From Mytilinidion resinicola (taxonomy: Eukaryota; Ascomycota; Dothideomycetes; Mytilinidiales; Mytilinidiaceae), in NCBI RefSeq assembly GCF_010093595.1, contig NW_022985463.1, forward strand, positions 228,804 to 292,803: a stretch of 64,000 bases of DNA, written 5' to 3'. Below, piece by piece: positions 44,727 through 55,584 of this stretch; the first letter of the stretch is position 1, and the number at the start of each line of letters is the position of its first letter. The translations under genes were made by a program, and so were the position numbers. The notes below the pieces were generated by a model, which was not told the DNA's origin, ran no database searches, and saw only the letters and a program-made list of their open reading frames with translations.

Positions 44727-45592
44727 ATGCCACCACCATCTCTGCCAGTAAACCTGATCACGACAACAATGCCTGCAAACCAAGTCGTCACAACAATGCC
44801 TGCAGACCCTCGAGAACCCGAGGGGAGAAAGCTCGCACAGTAAGTTTCTCCTCAACTGCGAGGCCAACTCAGGGCGTCTTTGCTAAACTTCAGCACAGCA
44901 TCGGCCGGACTACCGTTGATATATGCGTCGGCAAAGAGGATTATAGAGAATTCTTCTCAGTTCACGACACGCTCCTCGCATCTCGTTCTGAGTTCTTCAC
45001 TCGTGCCATGAACGGCAGATGGAAGGAATCCAAAGAGCGCCTGATCAACCTACCTGAAGACTCCCCCGCCGTCTTCAGCCTATACATGCACCATCTCTAC
45101 ACGAGCAAGCTAGCTACAGCTCCCAACGAAGGCACGCCCGACAGCGGAAGCGAGCACTACACCCTTGCCCAGCTCTACGTCTTCGCCGAGAAGATCCAAG
45201 ACAGCAAGTGCAAGAACGATATCGTCGATGCAATGGTAGCGCATACATTCGAAGGACCGAGGCTAAGATGGCCTGGTACTCGCACCATCAACACTATTTA
45301 CAGAGGAACCGCAGGACCGTGCACTGCGAGACGGTTTCTGGTTGACATTCACGCTGTTGAACGGGGTTCGGCTTGGTGCGCAAACCATCATCGGGAGGAG
45401 TATCCCGCTGAGTTTATCTGGGACGTCATCACGAGGATGAGCGAGAGGAAGCCACCGTCCCATTCCCGTATCGTGCTGTCCTACACCGGGTCTAGGTATC
45501 ACGAGGTCATTGGCGACGAGCCTGACCAGGGCGAGAAGTTAGACGATGGCAGTCTACTTGGCTTATCGGACGACGGCGATACTTCTTCGTGA
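44727..45592 (+). CDS. BTB/POZ domain protein, copy 1
   Basis: Exons 44727-44839 and 44899-45592 (59-nt intron, GTAAGT...CACAG) give 268 residues. A short Pro/Thr-rich head with TTMPAN/TTMPAD repeats leads to a BTB domain (about 38-140): RTTVDICVGKEDYREFFSVH, SRSEFFTRAMNGRWKESKER, FSLYMHHLYTSKL, and the helix LAQLYVFAEKIQDSKCKNDI. The C-terminal part has IYRGTAGPCTARRFLVDI. Fungal BTB-only proteins of this type are numerous and of unknown role; BTB domains mediate dimerisation and Cul3 binding. It is paralogous to the gene at 46576, with the same intron position. Confidence 0.88.
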
Positions 45593-46337
45593 AAGGGCTG
45601 CAGAGAGGGCTGTAGGACCATGCTCGTATTGGAAAAGTGCTAAGGACACGAACCCGGCCTACGGGTATTGTTTCCAACAAATGAGGAGTAGGAAAACCTC
45701 ATGTCTTACTAAGTATTTATTTCCCCAGGTACGAGTTGGCCTTAAATGGGCGAACGGTAGAGAGGGCATAGTCACATGGTATGATTCAGGGATGATCAGG
45801 TTTTTCCTATGTCTAATATCTCTAAATCACTCTCTTTTGTCGCGAGATCTGCCGACTAGGAGGCAAAAATAAATGTTTCAAATGAATTCCTCAGCAAGGT
45901 AACGTTATTTGCTCCCTAGACAGTATCTATGAAAGTCTCCTCGTGTTCCTAATTCTAGACGGCGGTCCGAGACGATTGAGTTGTATTTATCCAAAGTACT
46001 ATGTATGTGGCGATACCGTTCGACTAGTTTGGCCATTTCGCTCTTCTCGCATGTCTGTCGTCTTAAGGTGATGACTCATTTCAAGCATAGCCGTTCTCAG
46101 ACCTCTCTGCCACTGTCTGAGGTGGCCTAGAGAGATCACCGGTGCCCAAAAGCCTTAGTGTCTATCTCAATTCGATCTCAAATGATGCAACGAGGGACCA
46201 CAAACGGCGGCAGATAACTTCGCTTGAAACGAAGCCCGCAGCAACCAGTCGGCAAGGTAAAGTGAAATGCTAAGCTCGGCTAAACCTTCCTCCGACTTTT
46301 TCACCGACACAACCCAACTCACCTCACTGGTGCGCGC
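45593..46337. other. Intergenic between the BTB genes
   Basis: No supported gene. At 46106-46135 CTCTGCCACTGTCTGAGGTG is a partial match to the inverted-repeat ends at 49289 and 53133. Confidence 0.5.
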
Positions 46338-46410
46338 GTTGCTATTGTTCTTATTGTCACGGTGGTTGCTATTGTTCTTATTGTCACGATGGTTGCTATT
46401 GTGCTATTCA
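46338..46410. repeat. 27-bp unit, about 2.7 copies
   Basis: GTTGCTATTGTTCTTATTGT plus CACGGTG is repeated twice and followed by a partial third copy, 165 bp upstream of the second BTB gene. Confidence 0.9.
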
Positions 46411-46575
46411 TAATTGCTACTGAAGTACTATTTAATGGCTAATCTTCTGAAATGAATTCTACACTTCTTGCGACTTCATCCTTCCAGCGACTCTCAAATC
46501 TCCCAACTTCGTGTCTCCAGCGAATTTCCATAGTCATCGTCACTATTGTCATCAGCAAGCACTATCCTAGTCACA

Positions 46576-47398
46576 ATGCCCGCAGTCACTCGTCAGTCCA
46601 CCAACTCTAGCTCGGCAGCGAACCGCGTCGCAAAGCCCAAGCTCAAAGACCCTCGAGAGCGCAGAACGCGCAAGCTTGCCCAGTGAGTTGTTCCCACGAG
46701 TCCAGGAAGAATATTCACTAAACTGAAACAGTTTTGGTCGGACCATGGTGCAAGTTTGCGTTGGCCAAGACGACCGCAAGGAAGTTTTCTCCGTTCATGA
46801 TACACCTCTGCGCTCCCATTCCAAGTTCTTCGCCAACGCCCTAAAGGGACCTTGGAAAGAATCCAAAGAACGTCTCGTCAAGCTCCCAGAAGATGATCCC
46901 GAACTATTCAGCATCTACATGCATTACATCTACTGCGGCACACTCGCGATACTCGCAGAGAACATGGAAGCCGACATCAAAGAGTTCTGCAACCAATTCG
47001 CCACCTTGGCTCATCTATACGTCTTCGCCGAGAAGATCCAGGACACTGCATGCAAGAACAATGTCATCGACGCGATGTTGGCCTCCGTCAGGGTGAAGAA
47101 CAAATTGCCCCCGACTCGAATCGTCTGCATTATCTACAGCGGCACGGCAGGACCATGTTCCGCGAGGAAACTGCTTGTCGACCTTTGCGCGCGTTGGGCG
47201 AAGGAGAGCTATTACAAGAATCCGCGTCAAGACAAACTTCCGGCCGATTTCCTCGTCGACGTCATAGACAAGATGATCGAGTACAGAGGGCTGCCACGTG
47301 GGAACGCTGCAGGCTTTGAAGACGGCTCTCGATACTACGATACCACCGAGACCATGGACGGCGACAACGCGAACGAGAATGGCGAGGGCCGCGCTTGA
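46576..47398 (+). CDS. BTB/POZ domain protein, copy 2
   Basis: Exons 46576-46682 and 46732-47398 (49-nt intron, GTGAGT...ACAG) give 257 residues. The BTB domain carries GRTMVQVCVGQDDRKEVFSV, HSKFFANALKGPWKESKERL, FSIYMHYIYCGTLA and LAHLYVFAEKIQDTACKNNV; then IYSGTAGPCSARKLLVDL, as in copy 1. The head differs (SSSAANRVAKPKLKDPRERR, basic). The intron falls at the same place, inside the His codon before the BTB domain, so the two arose by tandem duplication. Confidence 0.9.
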
Positions 47399-47785
47399 GA
47401 AGAGAAGGGTCTGGCTTGGGATGAGAGAAGGGCTTGGTTTGAGATGAATGAATGCTTCGTTCTCGATTTCTCAACACTTGTAAACGAGCTTTCGTTTCCT
47501 GGAGATTTTCCCTCCCATAGGGCTGGTCCAAGGGTGGGATATGGTGCGATAGAGGCAGATACTACTTTCCTTTTCCTGATCTCTGTATATCAACTTCTTT
47601 GCTTTGGATATTTGCCTATCAAATTGGCAATGCTGAGTGGACTCTCATCTACTCCCCAACACTTCCAAAATGGCGTGAAACTTTGCTCGATCTGAGATGT
47701 GAGTGATGACGCTGTGAGCCGGGAACGAATACGCAAACGACTGCCCATGAGAGTACATGTCTAAGGTTCTCCCGCATGTATCAAA

Positions 47786-48080
47786 AGATCTGCTTCACAA
47801 TATCATAAATACAATGCAGTGAATCAAGACCTAAGAAAAGGGGACCTAAGAAACAATGCTGAGGAACGGTCCTCTAGTTCAAGCTCAAATGCTAAAATAA
47901 TTGCGCACGAAGGCAATGTTCTAAGATTCCCTCAGACCTCCCAGAGCATTCCACTCAACGATGTCATAAACAGCACTCCGTGAATGAAGAGCGTGGAAAA
48001 GGCAACCCAAGCCACGATATTCAAGCAGCATCCTCTAGATCGAGCCTAAATGTTAAGATTATGGCGCACAAAGGTATCGA
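47786..48080. repeat. Two diverged ~155-bp direct repeats
   Basis: Blocks CATAAAyA, GTGAATsAAGA, GGtCCTCTAG-TC-AGC, AAATG-TAA-ATwATkGCGCACrAAGG occur in the same order at 47786-47920 and 47942-48077. Confidence 0.65.
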
Positions 48081-49288
48081 AAGAGGCCCATTTCACTAAA
48101 ATGACAACCTCTTCACTAGTCTCATTCGTCAACCTACTCCAACTCAAACGCCACCTCCTTCACCCCCTCCCTAACCTTCGCCACCTTCTCACCACCTCAG
48201 CCCCCTTGACGCCCTTCTCCACAACATTCCTATCCACAACCTTAATCTCATACCCTCCCGTTACAGCCCCACTCACCGCGCTCACCGTAACGTTCTTCCC
48301 ACTACTCTTCACCACAAACGTCGCCCTCACCTCCCCTAGCCTCTCACTATCCGCAATCTCCACCGTCGTCTCCATCCCCTCCTCCCAATTCACCAGCAAC
48401 GTCACATCCGCCGTCCAATCATACACAACCTTCTCCTTAACCTTCCCCTGCGCCACCACCGCACCAGGCCGCAGCAGCACAGGCAAGCTAAAGAAATCAT
48501 GTGTCTCAGTCACGTAGCCCGGCCCAGTGCGGATCTTCCCATCGAGCAGTCCGTACCACTCGCCCTTAGGAATATAATACGTCACAGATCCGTCTTCAGT
48601 AAAGACAGGCGCAACGAGCAGGATCGAGCCGAGGAAGTACTGCGTATCGAGGTACCAAACCGCAGGATCCTCGGGGTACTCGAGGAAGGCTGCGCGCAGC
48701 ATAGGCACGCCAGTGCGGTGGGTGTGGATGGCTTGGGCGTAGAGGTAGGGCATCAGCGTGTGCTTTAGGACTTTGTCAGCTTCGCCGGTCTCGTCGAGGA
48801 GCCATGGGACGCGGAAACTGCCACTGCCGTGGAGGTGCGAGTGGCTGAAGAAGAGGCCGAAGGCGATCCAGCGCTTGAAGAGCGCGGGATCGGGATTCCC
48901 TTCGAAGCTGCCGAGGTCGTGCGCCCAGTAGCCGAAGCTTGAGAGTGCGAGGCTTAGCCCGCCGCGCGGAGTCTCGGCCATGGCTTCGGAGAGGGCGGCG
49001 TTGTTCTTGCCGTAGCTCTTTTCTAACACCTCGGAGGTTACTTTGTTGTAGAGGTATGAGTAGTAGTTGTGCAGTTTTTCTGGGCTAGAGCCGTCAAAGT
49101 ACATGGTGTCGCCGGTGGGCATGCGTTCGCCGAAGTCGGTTTTGAAGGAGTCGACGCCCATGTCGACGAGGGCTTGGAATTTGCCTTGGTACCATTTGCA
49201 GGTGTCTGGATTCGTGAATTCTATGAAGGCCATCCCTGCATTCTAGATACATTAGTCTGGGTTCATAGAGTGCCTCGTTATTGATCCA

Positions 49289-49407
49289 TGTACATTGTTC
49301 TGCCACTGCTTGAGGTGACTCGGCAAGCTTACTAGTTGTTCCAAACAACAAAATTTCAATTTCGAAAATGCGCCTCCGAGCTTCAAGCAGCGGCAGACAA
49401 GTGTACA
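49289..49407. mobile_element. 119-bp inverted-repeat (MITE-like) element inside GH31
   Basis: The left end TGTACATTGTTCTGCCACTG continues CTTGAGGTGACTCGG. The right end is its imperfect inverse: CCGAGCTTCAAGCAGCGGCA GACAAGTGTACA. The interior is about 50 bp and AT-rich. It splits the GH31 block between YDYW and AFIEFTNP, where relatives have no gap. A target duplication is not obvious. Confidence 0.65.
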
Positions 49408-49790
49408 TCGATCTGTGATGAGTTATTGTAGCTTGGAGTCTGTTTTCTTACCCAGTAATCATATTGCCAAATCGAATCATCGGAACGTTTGATAAAGTAG
49501 CCTTTTTTAGCAGCTTCGTCGAAGATTTAACTTTCTTGAGCAATGTAAGGATTCAACCACACGCAGGTCTGCAACTGTCAGCTTCGTACGTGAAATATTA
49601 AGGTTTCAGTGTCCTACATGAATCCCCTTCGCCTTGAGCCGCGCAAGCTGCCCCTTAGCATCCGGGAAGTACTCCTTGTCGAACTCGTAATCGCACCACT
49701 CAAAAGCTTCATGGTGTTAGTACACATGATAGGATTAATAAAGAGGGGAAATTAGGACAGATACTAGATTCTCGAGCGTCGATTATCCCA

Positions 49791-49850
49791 GTGTATCACC
49801 GAAGTCTTGGCGACACAAGTTGTGTTTCAACACCTACTTGAGTGATACAC
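49791..49850. repeat. 60-bp foldback inside GH31
   Basis: GTGTATCACCGAAGT at the left is mirrored by ACTTGAGTGATACAC at the right, with more weakly paired DNA between. It lies in the inserted DNA between the FHFDCFWM-type block and the next GH31 block. Confidence 0.6.
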
Positions 49851-50863
49851 GCAGGAAAGTTGAGATCAGAGGACTCTGGTATGTGTACTAGGACCTTGCG
49901 TACCAGGCATCCAGAAACAGTCGAAATGGAACACGCTAACGGGATCTCGCGCTTCTCCATTCCCTCTAGGAATGAGTTCACGGTATGCTCATCATAGTTG
50001 GTAGTGAAGCTTGTGCTTAGCCAAAGGTCGAAAGTCTAGGCAGGAGGTAGCGCTGGCACGCCTGTGATTTTGCCGTAGGTTTGTAAGATTGATTTCGGGT
50101 CGGGTCCGTGGATCAGGTAGATACCCAGGGTTTCGCCTGGTACGGAGATGTTGATTCGCGTTGTCCGCTCTGACTGAATTTCTAATGACTCGAAACTCGA
50201 CGTCGGTATGAAGACGCCATAGCCAGCTGATGTGATGAAAAATGGAATGTTCTTGTATGTCAACTCGGACCCAGTTCCGCCGTCGTTGTTCCACATCTCT
50301 ACGGTCCAGGGGGTCCGATTAAGCAAGATTCCGAAAGAAAAGCGGACTTAACTCACCTGCCCGTTCTTCACGAGTGGTCCGAATCTTTCCACAAGTCCGT
50401 ATACCTTGTCACCGACACCGAGCTGCAATTGATATGTCACCTATCTCTTGCCCTGGTTCGGATCTGTGTAATTTGCCTTAGGATGTAGAGCAGTAGTCCC
50501 ATGTTTGATGCAGGCCACAGACCGCCATCCCAGCTTCGTCATGAGCTTCTTTTTGGCATAAAAGCTCAAATCGAACGATTTTGGTCGTGTATCTAGCTTC
50601 GCGGACAAGTCGCCGACACTGAACGACAGGTTTTCAGTGTCTTTGGCAGCTTTGATACTTCTAGAGGAAGTTGCTTTACCACTGTAGTTTAGGTCTCCTT
50701 TTCTCAGCTCTTGGTTCGCGTATGTCGTGTTCAAGACATCGTGAAGCGTAATTTTTGATACATGCGGGGATGTCTCAAACATGTATTGTACCTCTATGGG
50801 CAGTCGTTTGCGTTTCAGAGGGTGACGGTCTCTAGCTAATGTACTAGAAATGCCACCTACCAC

Positions 50864-51527
50864 CCGAAGATGCGTGGAGTTCGATGTCTGAAAACATTCG
50901 CAGAAGACGCGTCTTTAGTCACGTGGTGATAGCTGTTCCGTGAAGATAAGAAACCCCTGAAGCTCTTGATACTATTTCCAACAATTCCCCGCTTCGTAGC
51001 GTCTATCACCTATCACGCATAGAACCACGTCGTCTATCTCAATGCTAGGTACCCGTACCCCGCAATCACTAAGTTAAGTAATGGCTCTGGCCTTCTGCTC
51101 GGCAAGCCTGCCGAACATGCCGTCGCCCACTTAGATCTGACGGTACGCGGAGAGCTCGGCTCGCGCCGTCAAATACGCCTAGCCCCAACTTTTACTGGGC
51201 CTTCTCACCCTCAAATCCTTCAGCTGCTTCATTTCCATCGGATATCGTAGACGTAGGGATGAACTAAGTTGGAGATCAGTTATAATGTTCAAGGGGCATT
51301 GTTCATGCGTCTACCACTGACAAGCAGGAATACGGTAGTACTTTACTACTAAAACACTGAAGCACGTACGTAACCACGGATATCAACCTGTCATTTGGTG
51401 CTTTTAAAGCTAATTGATGGAATACAGGCAGTATCATTAAACCTCTTCTTTCTCCGACCTTATTGCCACGCCTCTTTCACCGCGCAATGATTTTAAATCT
51501 CTGATACAACCTACATAGTATCCAGTC
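50864..51527. other. Intergenic, no supported gene
   Basis: Upstream of the GT69 gene and around the unclear 5' end of the GH31 remnant. No coding signal was seen. Confidence 0.5.
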
Positions 51528-52775
51528 ATGATTTACCGACTCCTCCACCCTAGCCGTCGCTGCAAACGAACCCTTCTCAGGCTTCTCTCCCTAGCTGTAG
51601 CCTTGTACCTGGTTCTCGACACTCTATTCCTGACGCTTGTCGCCCCACCACCTCCACGCTTACCGGCCCCTTCAACCCCTTCGAATCATGGGCGAATATT
51701 CATTGCAAGCATACATTGGTTCAACGAGAGGATATTGAGATCACACTGGAACAAGGCGGTGGTGGACCTAATGGAGCATCTCGGTGCAAATAATGTATAC
51801 GTATCGTTAATTGGAAGCAAAAGTGTGGACAACACTATAGGCGCACTACAAGAATTAGATGCTCAACTAGAGCAGCTGCACGTCCCTCGCTCATTCATGA
51901 TGGAAAATCGCACACACGAGGATGCGATATCGCGAACACCATCTCCTGGCGAGCCAGGCTGGATAAACACACCTCGGGGAAAGAAAGAGCTCCGACGGAT
52001 TCCGTACCTCGCGAATGTGCGAAACAGAGTGATGCAAGAAATGGATAAAGCACTTGCAGATGGTCTCGGACGCTTCGACAAGGTTCTCTGGCTCAATGAT
52101 GTGGTCTTCACGACTCAAGACGTTCTCACGCTTCTATCCACCAATGCAGGCGAGTACGCCTCAGCATGCTCCATCGACTTTTCCAAGCCGCCGATCTACT
52201 ACGACACCTTTGCTCTACGGGATATATCTGGCGCGAAGACACTTACGCAGACATGGCCATACTTCTTATCTGGCGTCTCCCAACAGGCTCTTCGTCTGAA
52301 CGACCCGATTCCTGTTCAATCATGCTGGAACGGCATGGTCGCCATGGATGCAAAGCCCTTCTACAATGACACACCGCTCCGGTTTCGAGGCATCCCCGAC
52401 AGTCTGGCTGAACTCCACTTGGAAGGCTCCGAGTGCTGTCTCGTGCATGCAGACAACCCCTTGAGTGCCGCGAAAGGGGTCTTTCTCAATCCGAACGTCA
52501 GGGTAGGCTACAGTGCGGACGCCTATTATGCCGTAAATGCCCCTATTCAGTGGCCTTCACCCCAAGAACGCTTCCGCGGAATCTGGAAGCTCCGGTTGGT
52601 GTGGCTACTCGGCATGCCACAACGCATAATAGAGAACGTTGTTGTCGCCTCGAGACTGAAGCGGTGGCAAGCACAGAAAACCACTGGTGGGATAGCGAAT
52701 AAAGAGAACGGAACTCACTGCCTGATCAATGAAATGCAGGTCCTGGTAGGGAACGATGGGTGGAAACACCTTTAA
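51528..52775 (+). CDS. GT69 alpha-1,3-mannosyltransferase (CAP59/CMT1 family)
   Basis: An intronless 415-residue type II membrane protein: short basic head, one helix (LLSLAVALYLVLDTLFLTLV), Pro-rich stem, then the lumenal catalytic domain. Family features include IFIASIHWFNERILRSHWNK, YVSLIGSKSVDNT, RIPYLANVRNRVM, FDKVLWLNDVVFT with a D-x-V metal-site-like motif, ACSIDFSKPPIYYDTFALRD and QSCWNGMVAMDAKPF. Relatives (Cryptococcus Cmt1 and Cap59) transfer mannose in alpha-1,3 linkage in the Golgi for capsule or cell-wall glycans. ATG 51528 is the only one before the membrane helix. Confidence 0.92.
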   Translation: MIYRLLHPSRRCKRTLLRLLSLAVALYLVLDTLFLTLVAPPPPRLPAPSTPSNHGRIFIASIHWFNERILRSHWNKAVVDLMEHLGANNVYVSLIGSKSVDNTIGALQELDAQLEQLHVPRSFMMENRTHEDAISRTPSPGEPGWINTPRGKKELRRIPYLANVRNRVMQEMDKALADGLGRFDKVLWLNDVVFTTQDVLTLLSTNAGEYASACSIDFSKPPIYYDTFALRDISGAKTLTQTWPYFLSGVSQQALRLNDPIPVQSCWNGMVAMDAKPFYNDTPLRFRGIPDSLAELHLEGSECCLVHADNPLSAAKGVFLNPNVRVGYSADAYYAVNAPIQWPSPQERFRGIWKLRLVWLLGMPQRIIENVVVASRLKRWQAQKTTGGIANKENGTHCLINEMQVLVGNDGWKHL

Positions 52776-53132
52776 TACAAAAGCGAATCAAACACAAATT
52801 TCAGCTTCAGCTTCCTTATCCGACTGTATTGCAAGGTGAAATTATCCGTCTCCTATCTCACGTTACGTCGTTGAGGTGTGAGAGGAACCAAAGCTGTGAT
52901 TCTCCAGCGTCTGATATTCTTTAAGAAAGACTGACTTAAAACCGAGAACGATTAAGAAACGACCATTGAGGGAAAATGGGAAAATGGGAAATTTGGGAGG
53001 ACTCAAGGCGTTGGAATCCTAATTGAAGTCCTACAGTGCCTTGCCATAGAAATCCGTACACTTTCCTGCCACTGTCTGTGGGGCTCCAACGTACTAAGAG
53101 AAACTGGGGCCAGTGGATACACTTCCAATCTG
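52776..53132. other. Intergenic with a partial element end
   Basis: At 53055-53086 CGTACACTTTCCTGCCACTG is a single end of the element family described at 53133, without a partner. Nothing else seen. Confidence 0.5.
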
Positions 53133-53242
53133 CGTACACCCTGTTCGCGCTGTCTGAGGTAGCCTCGTAAGTCGGATTCCTCTCTTATTCGGAATGCTGA
53201 AAATACTATGAAGCTCCTCACGCAGCGGTAAACGAGTGTACG
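53133..53242. mobile_element. 110-bp inverted-repeat (MITE-like) element
   Basis: The left end CGTACACCCTGTTCGCGCTG TCTGAGGTAGCCTC and right end GAAGCTCCTCACGCAGCGGT AAACGAGTGTACG are imperfect inverses (about 33 bp). The ends resemble those at 49289-49407 (kTACA...CTGCCrCTG-yTGAGGTg--CTC), so both belong to one small family. No open frame. Confidence 0.6.
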
Positions 53243-53761
53243 AATTCTAATGACGAGGTATTGTAGTATGAGAGGAGACAGCTCCGGAGGGACGTTCTGT
53301 ACCGCCGTTCATTACATAGTTTTGGTGTATCCAGGAGTACTGTGGATTAAGAGGCGCATGGAAAGATGAAAAGTAGACCATTCTGAAGGGGCCAGTAGTG
53401 TATGATTGGAAGAAACGGCTTCAAGAATATGGGTATCGGGACATCTGCAGGCCGAGGCGCATTAACACCGTTAAGTCCATATCCTCCAACATATCTACGC
53501 GAAAGGTGGCATGAGCGGTGTCTTTATAAAGATGAAGCGAAGCTAAAGCAGCTGCCTAGTCGGAACAAACCGACGTCGAAATCCGAGACGAGGCTTAGCG
53601 CATTCTCGATACGAATCGTGGTTAGACCGATATCGAGTACGAATAGCGGTTAGCGTAGTTATCGGACTTAGTTCGTATGCTAAACTCCCTTACGCCCATC
53701 TCGACATCTTCCTGCTCCAACCTCCCCCTTTCACTCCCAACCGAGACCCCCATTACACACC
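53243..53761. other. Upstream region of the Zn2Cys6 gene
   Basis: No gene supported; the last 80 bp before the start are CT-rich. Confidence 0.5.
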
Positions 53762-55214
53762 ATGCCGGCCGCAGCCCGCCTGACAGGAGTCGATACAAGC
53801 CGCAAACGTAAGCCCCACAAGAAGTCACGGCGAGGCTGCCGGAACTGCAAGCTTCGCAGAGTTAAGGTTAGCGAATCCAGGATGCATACGAGAATACGAA
53901 AGAGGGAAAGGCTAACTGCTCCTTCAGTGCGACGAGGCCACACCGAAATGCAAGAAATGCATTGACTTTGGGGCTTCCTGCAATTATGATTCATCCAAAC
54001 GTACCGGAGACCTCGACATGGCGCTTGCTGGTGTTTCTGTTTCCTTTGATGGATTCTCGGAAACAACCGTGCACCAAGCCCAGCCCACACAGGTCAGCTT
54101 TGCTGATTATTCATTGCCTGATTTTCTTTACCCGGACCTGGATTTCTTCAAAGATTCGATTTTGCAGCTTGACAAGGCTAGCATGGATCGCATCGACCGT
54201 TTCCAGATGCGAACAGTGCTGTCCGTGGGAACTACAGAAGCCTCAAAGATATTCCAGTCCAAGCTAATCCCAATGGCGCTATCGGTATGTCCAATCCCTT
54301 TGGTGGAAGTACTGACTCACTTTCTCGTTTAGAGACCGTATCTAATGCACGCTGTCCAAACCGTCACCGCGATTGAAGATCGCCACTACTCCAACAGCCC
54401 TGCCAAGCGGTCTATGATAGAGGCATACCACATGTCTCACACTGCAGCCCAATTTAACAAAGTCTTGTCCAAGCCATTAAAGGAATCGGATCGCGATGCG
54501 GTCTGGACGACCGCCATCCTATTAGGCGTCAGTGCCTTCGCCTACACTGACGCATCTGTGCCAGCAGAGTCGTGGCCACTCAAACCATCAGACCCGGACG
54601 ACCTCGAATGGCTGCGGATGACGGAACTAAAACACGCAATCTATAAGCTCACAGACCCGTTGAGATATGGAAGCATGTTCTATCAGCTCAGGGACGAGTA
54701 TTTGACCAGCTACCTCAGCACCATACCTGAGTATGGAATCGAAGGTATCCCCGAAACGTTTGTGGATCTTTGCGAGTTAGACGCTTCGTCGTCAATCACA
54801 TCATGTCCATACTTTCATTCGTTACATATGCTGTCGCAGCTTCTTCGGACCGAATACGCTCGCGTCACGTTCATCAAGTATCTCGCATTCATAATGCACA
54901 TGACGCCAGAATACAAGAGGCTATTAGGGCTGAAAGAGTGAGTTCAACACTTTGCAAACCAAATCTGGATTGCCGCTGACTGTAACAGTCCGCGCGCGTT
55001 GGTAATACTAGCCTACTGGTATGGAATGGTAGTCGATGCTATGTGGTGGTTGAAACGGCGGGCAAGACTGGAGTGTCAAGCGGTCTGCTTGTACTTGGAA
55101 AAATACCACTCGCACGACACGAAGATCATGGAGATGCTGCGTTACCCAAAGGTGCGGTGCGGCCTTTTGTATCCGCCAAGTGAAGTGTATGTAGGTATGA
55201 GCATACTCAGATGA
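53762..55214 (+). CDS. Zn2Cys6 transcription factor
   Basis: Four exons (53762-53866, 53928-54284, 54333-54937, 54989-55214; introns 48-61 nt) give 430 residues. The zinc cluster spans intron 1: RRGCRNCKLRRVK then CDEATPKCKKCIDFGASCNY, with all six Cys in canonical spacing and a basic head (SRKRKPHKKSRR). The rest is the Fungal_TF_dom2-like helical region (MRTVLSVGTTEASKIFQSKL, HAVQTVTAIEDRHYS, AVWTTAILLGVSAFAY) shared with sterol-uptake (UPC2/ECM22)-like and aflatoxin-type regulators. Binds CGG-type DNA by family rule. Target genes are unknown; no biosynthetic cluster is adjacent. Confidence 0.93.
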
Positions 55215-55584
55215 AAAGGGATTATTCACTTCTTGGCTTTCACTCGTCGCTTGGCAGCAGAATTCTTAGAAAAGTGCCCCGTCACAGAAACATATCTTGA
55301 GGACTAATGGCAGACGAAAGGCCTGAAGTATTCATTTCCTAAATCAGCACTCCGAAGAGAGCCCGCCATGAGAAGGATGAAAACGACGATTACGACACGT
55401 GAGTAGTGCAGGGGTCACAAGCTGGAACCATGGTATCAACTACACCTCAACCTTGGAATCACGAATTGGCGACACCCCACCTTTTGCTGCTGAAATAATG
55501 TCTCTGTTGTGTCATCTCGAACTCACTTTCATCCAACATCAACTTCAAACTACGTCGCAAACAACTCTACACCCCTAACACCCG

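Larger units (their letters stand above)
48160..50863 (-). pseudogene. GH31 glycosidase (alpha-xylosidase/glucosidase type), decayed
   Basis: Pieces of a YicI-like family 31 glycoside hydrolase run in order from 50863 to 48160: N-domain (KKLMTKLGWRSVACIKHG ... NYTDPNQGK), stop TAG at 50443-50441, then YQLQLGVGDKVYGL, WNNDGGTGSELTYKNIPFFI, SFLEGMEKREIPL with a frameshift just after, VWLNPYIAQ followed by TAA (49529-49527), and the long block FTNPDTCKWYQGKFQALVDM ... KTDFGERMPTG, which holds the nucleophile Asp. The segment between LEKSYGKNN and AMAETPRGGL is about 25-30 residues shorter than in the family and lacks the HWGGD motif with the acid/base Asp. Two inverted-repeat elements (49289-49407, 49791-49850) interrupt it. 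Non-functional as a glycosidase. Confidence 0.88.
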
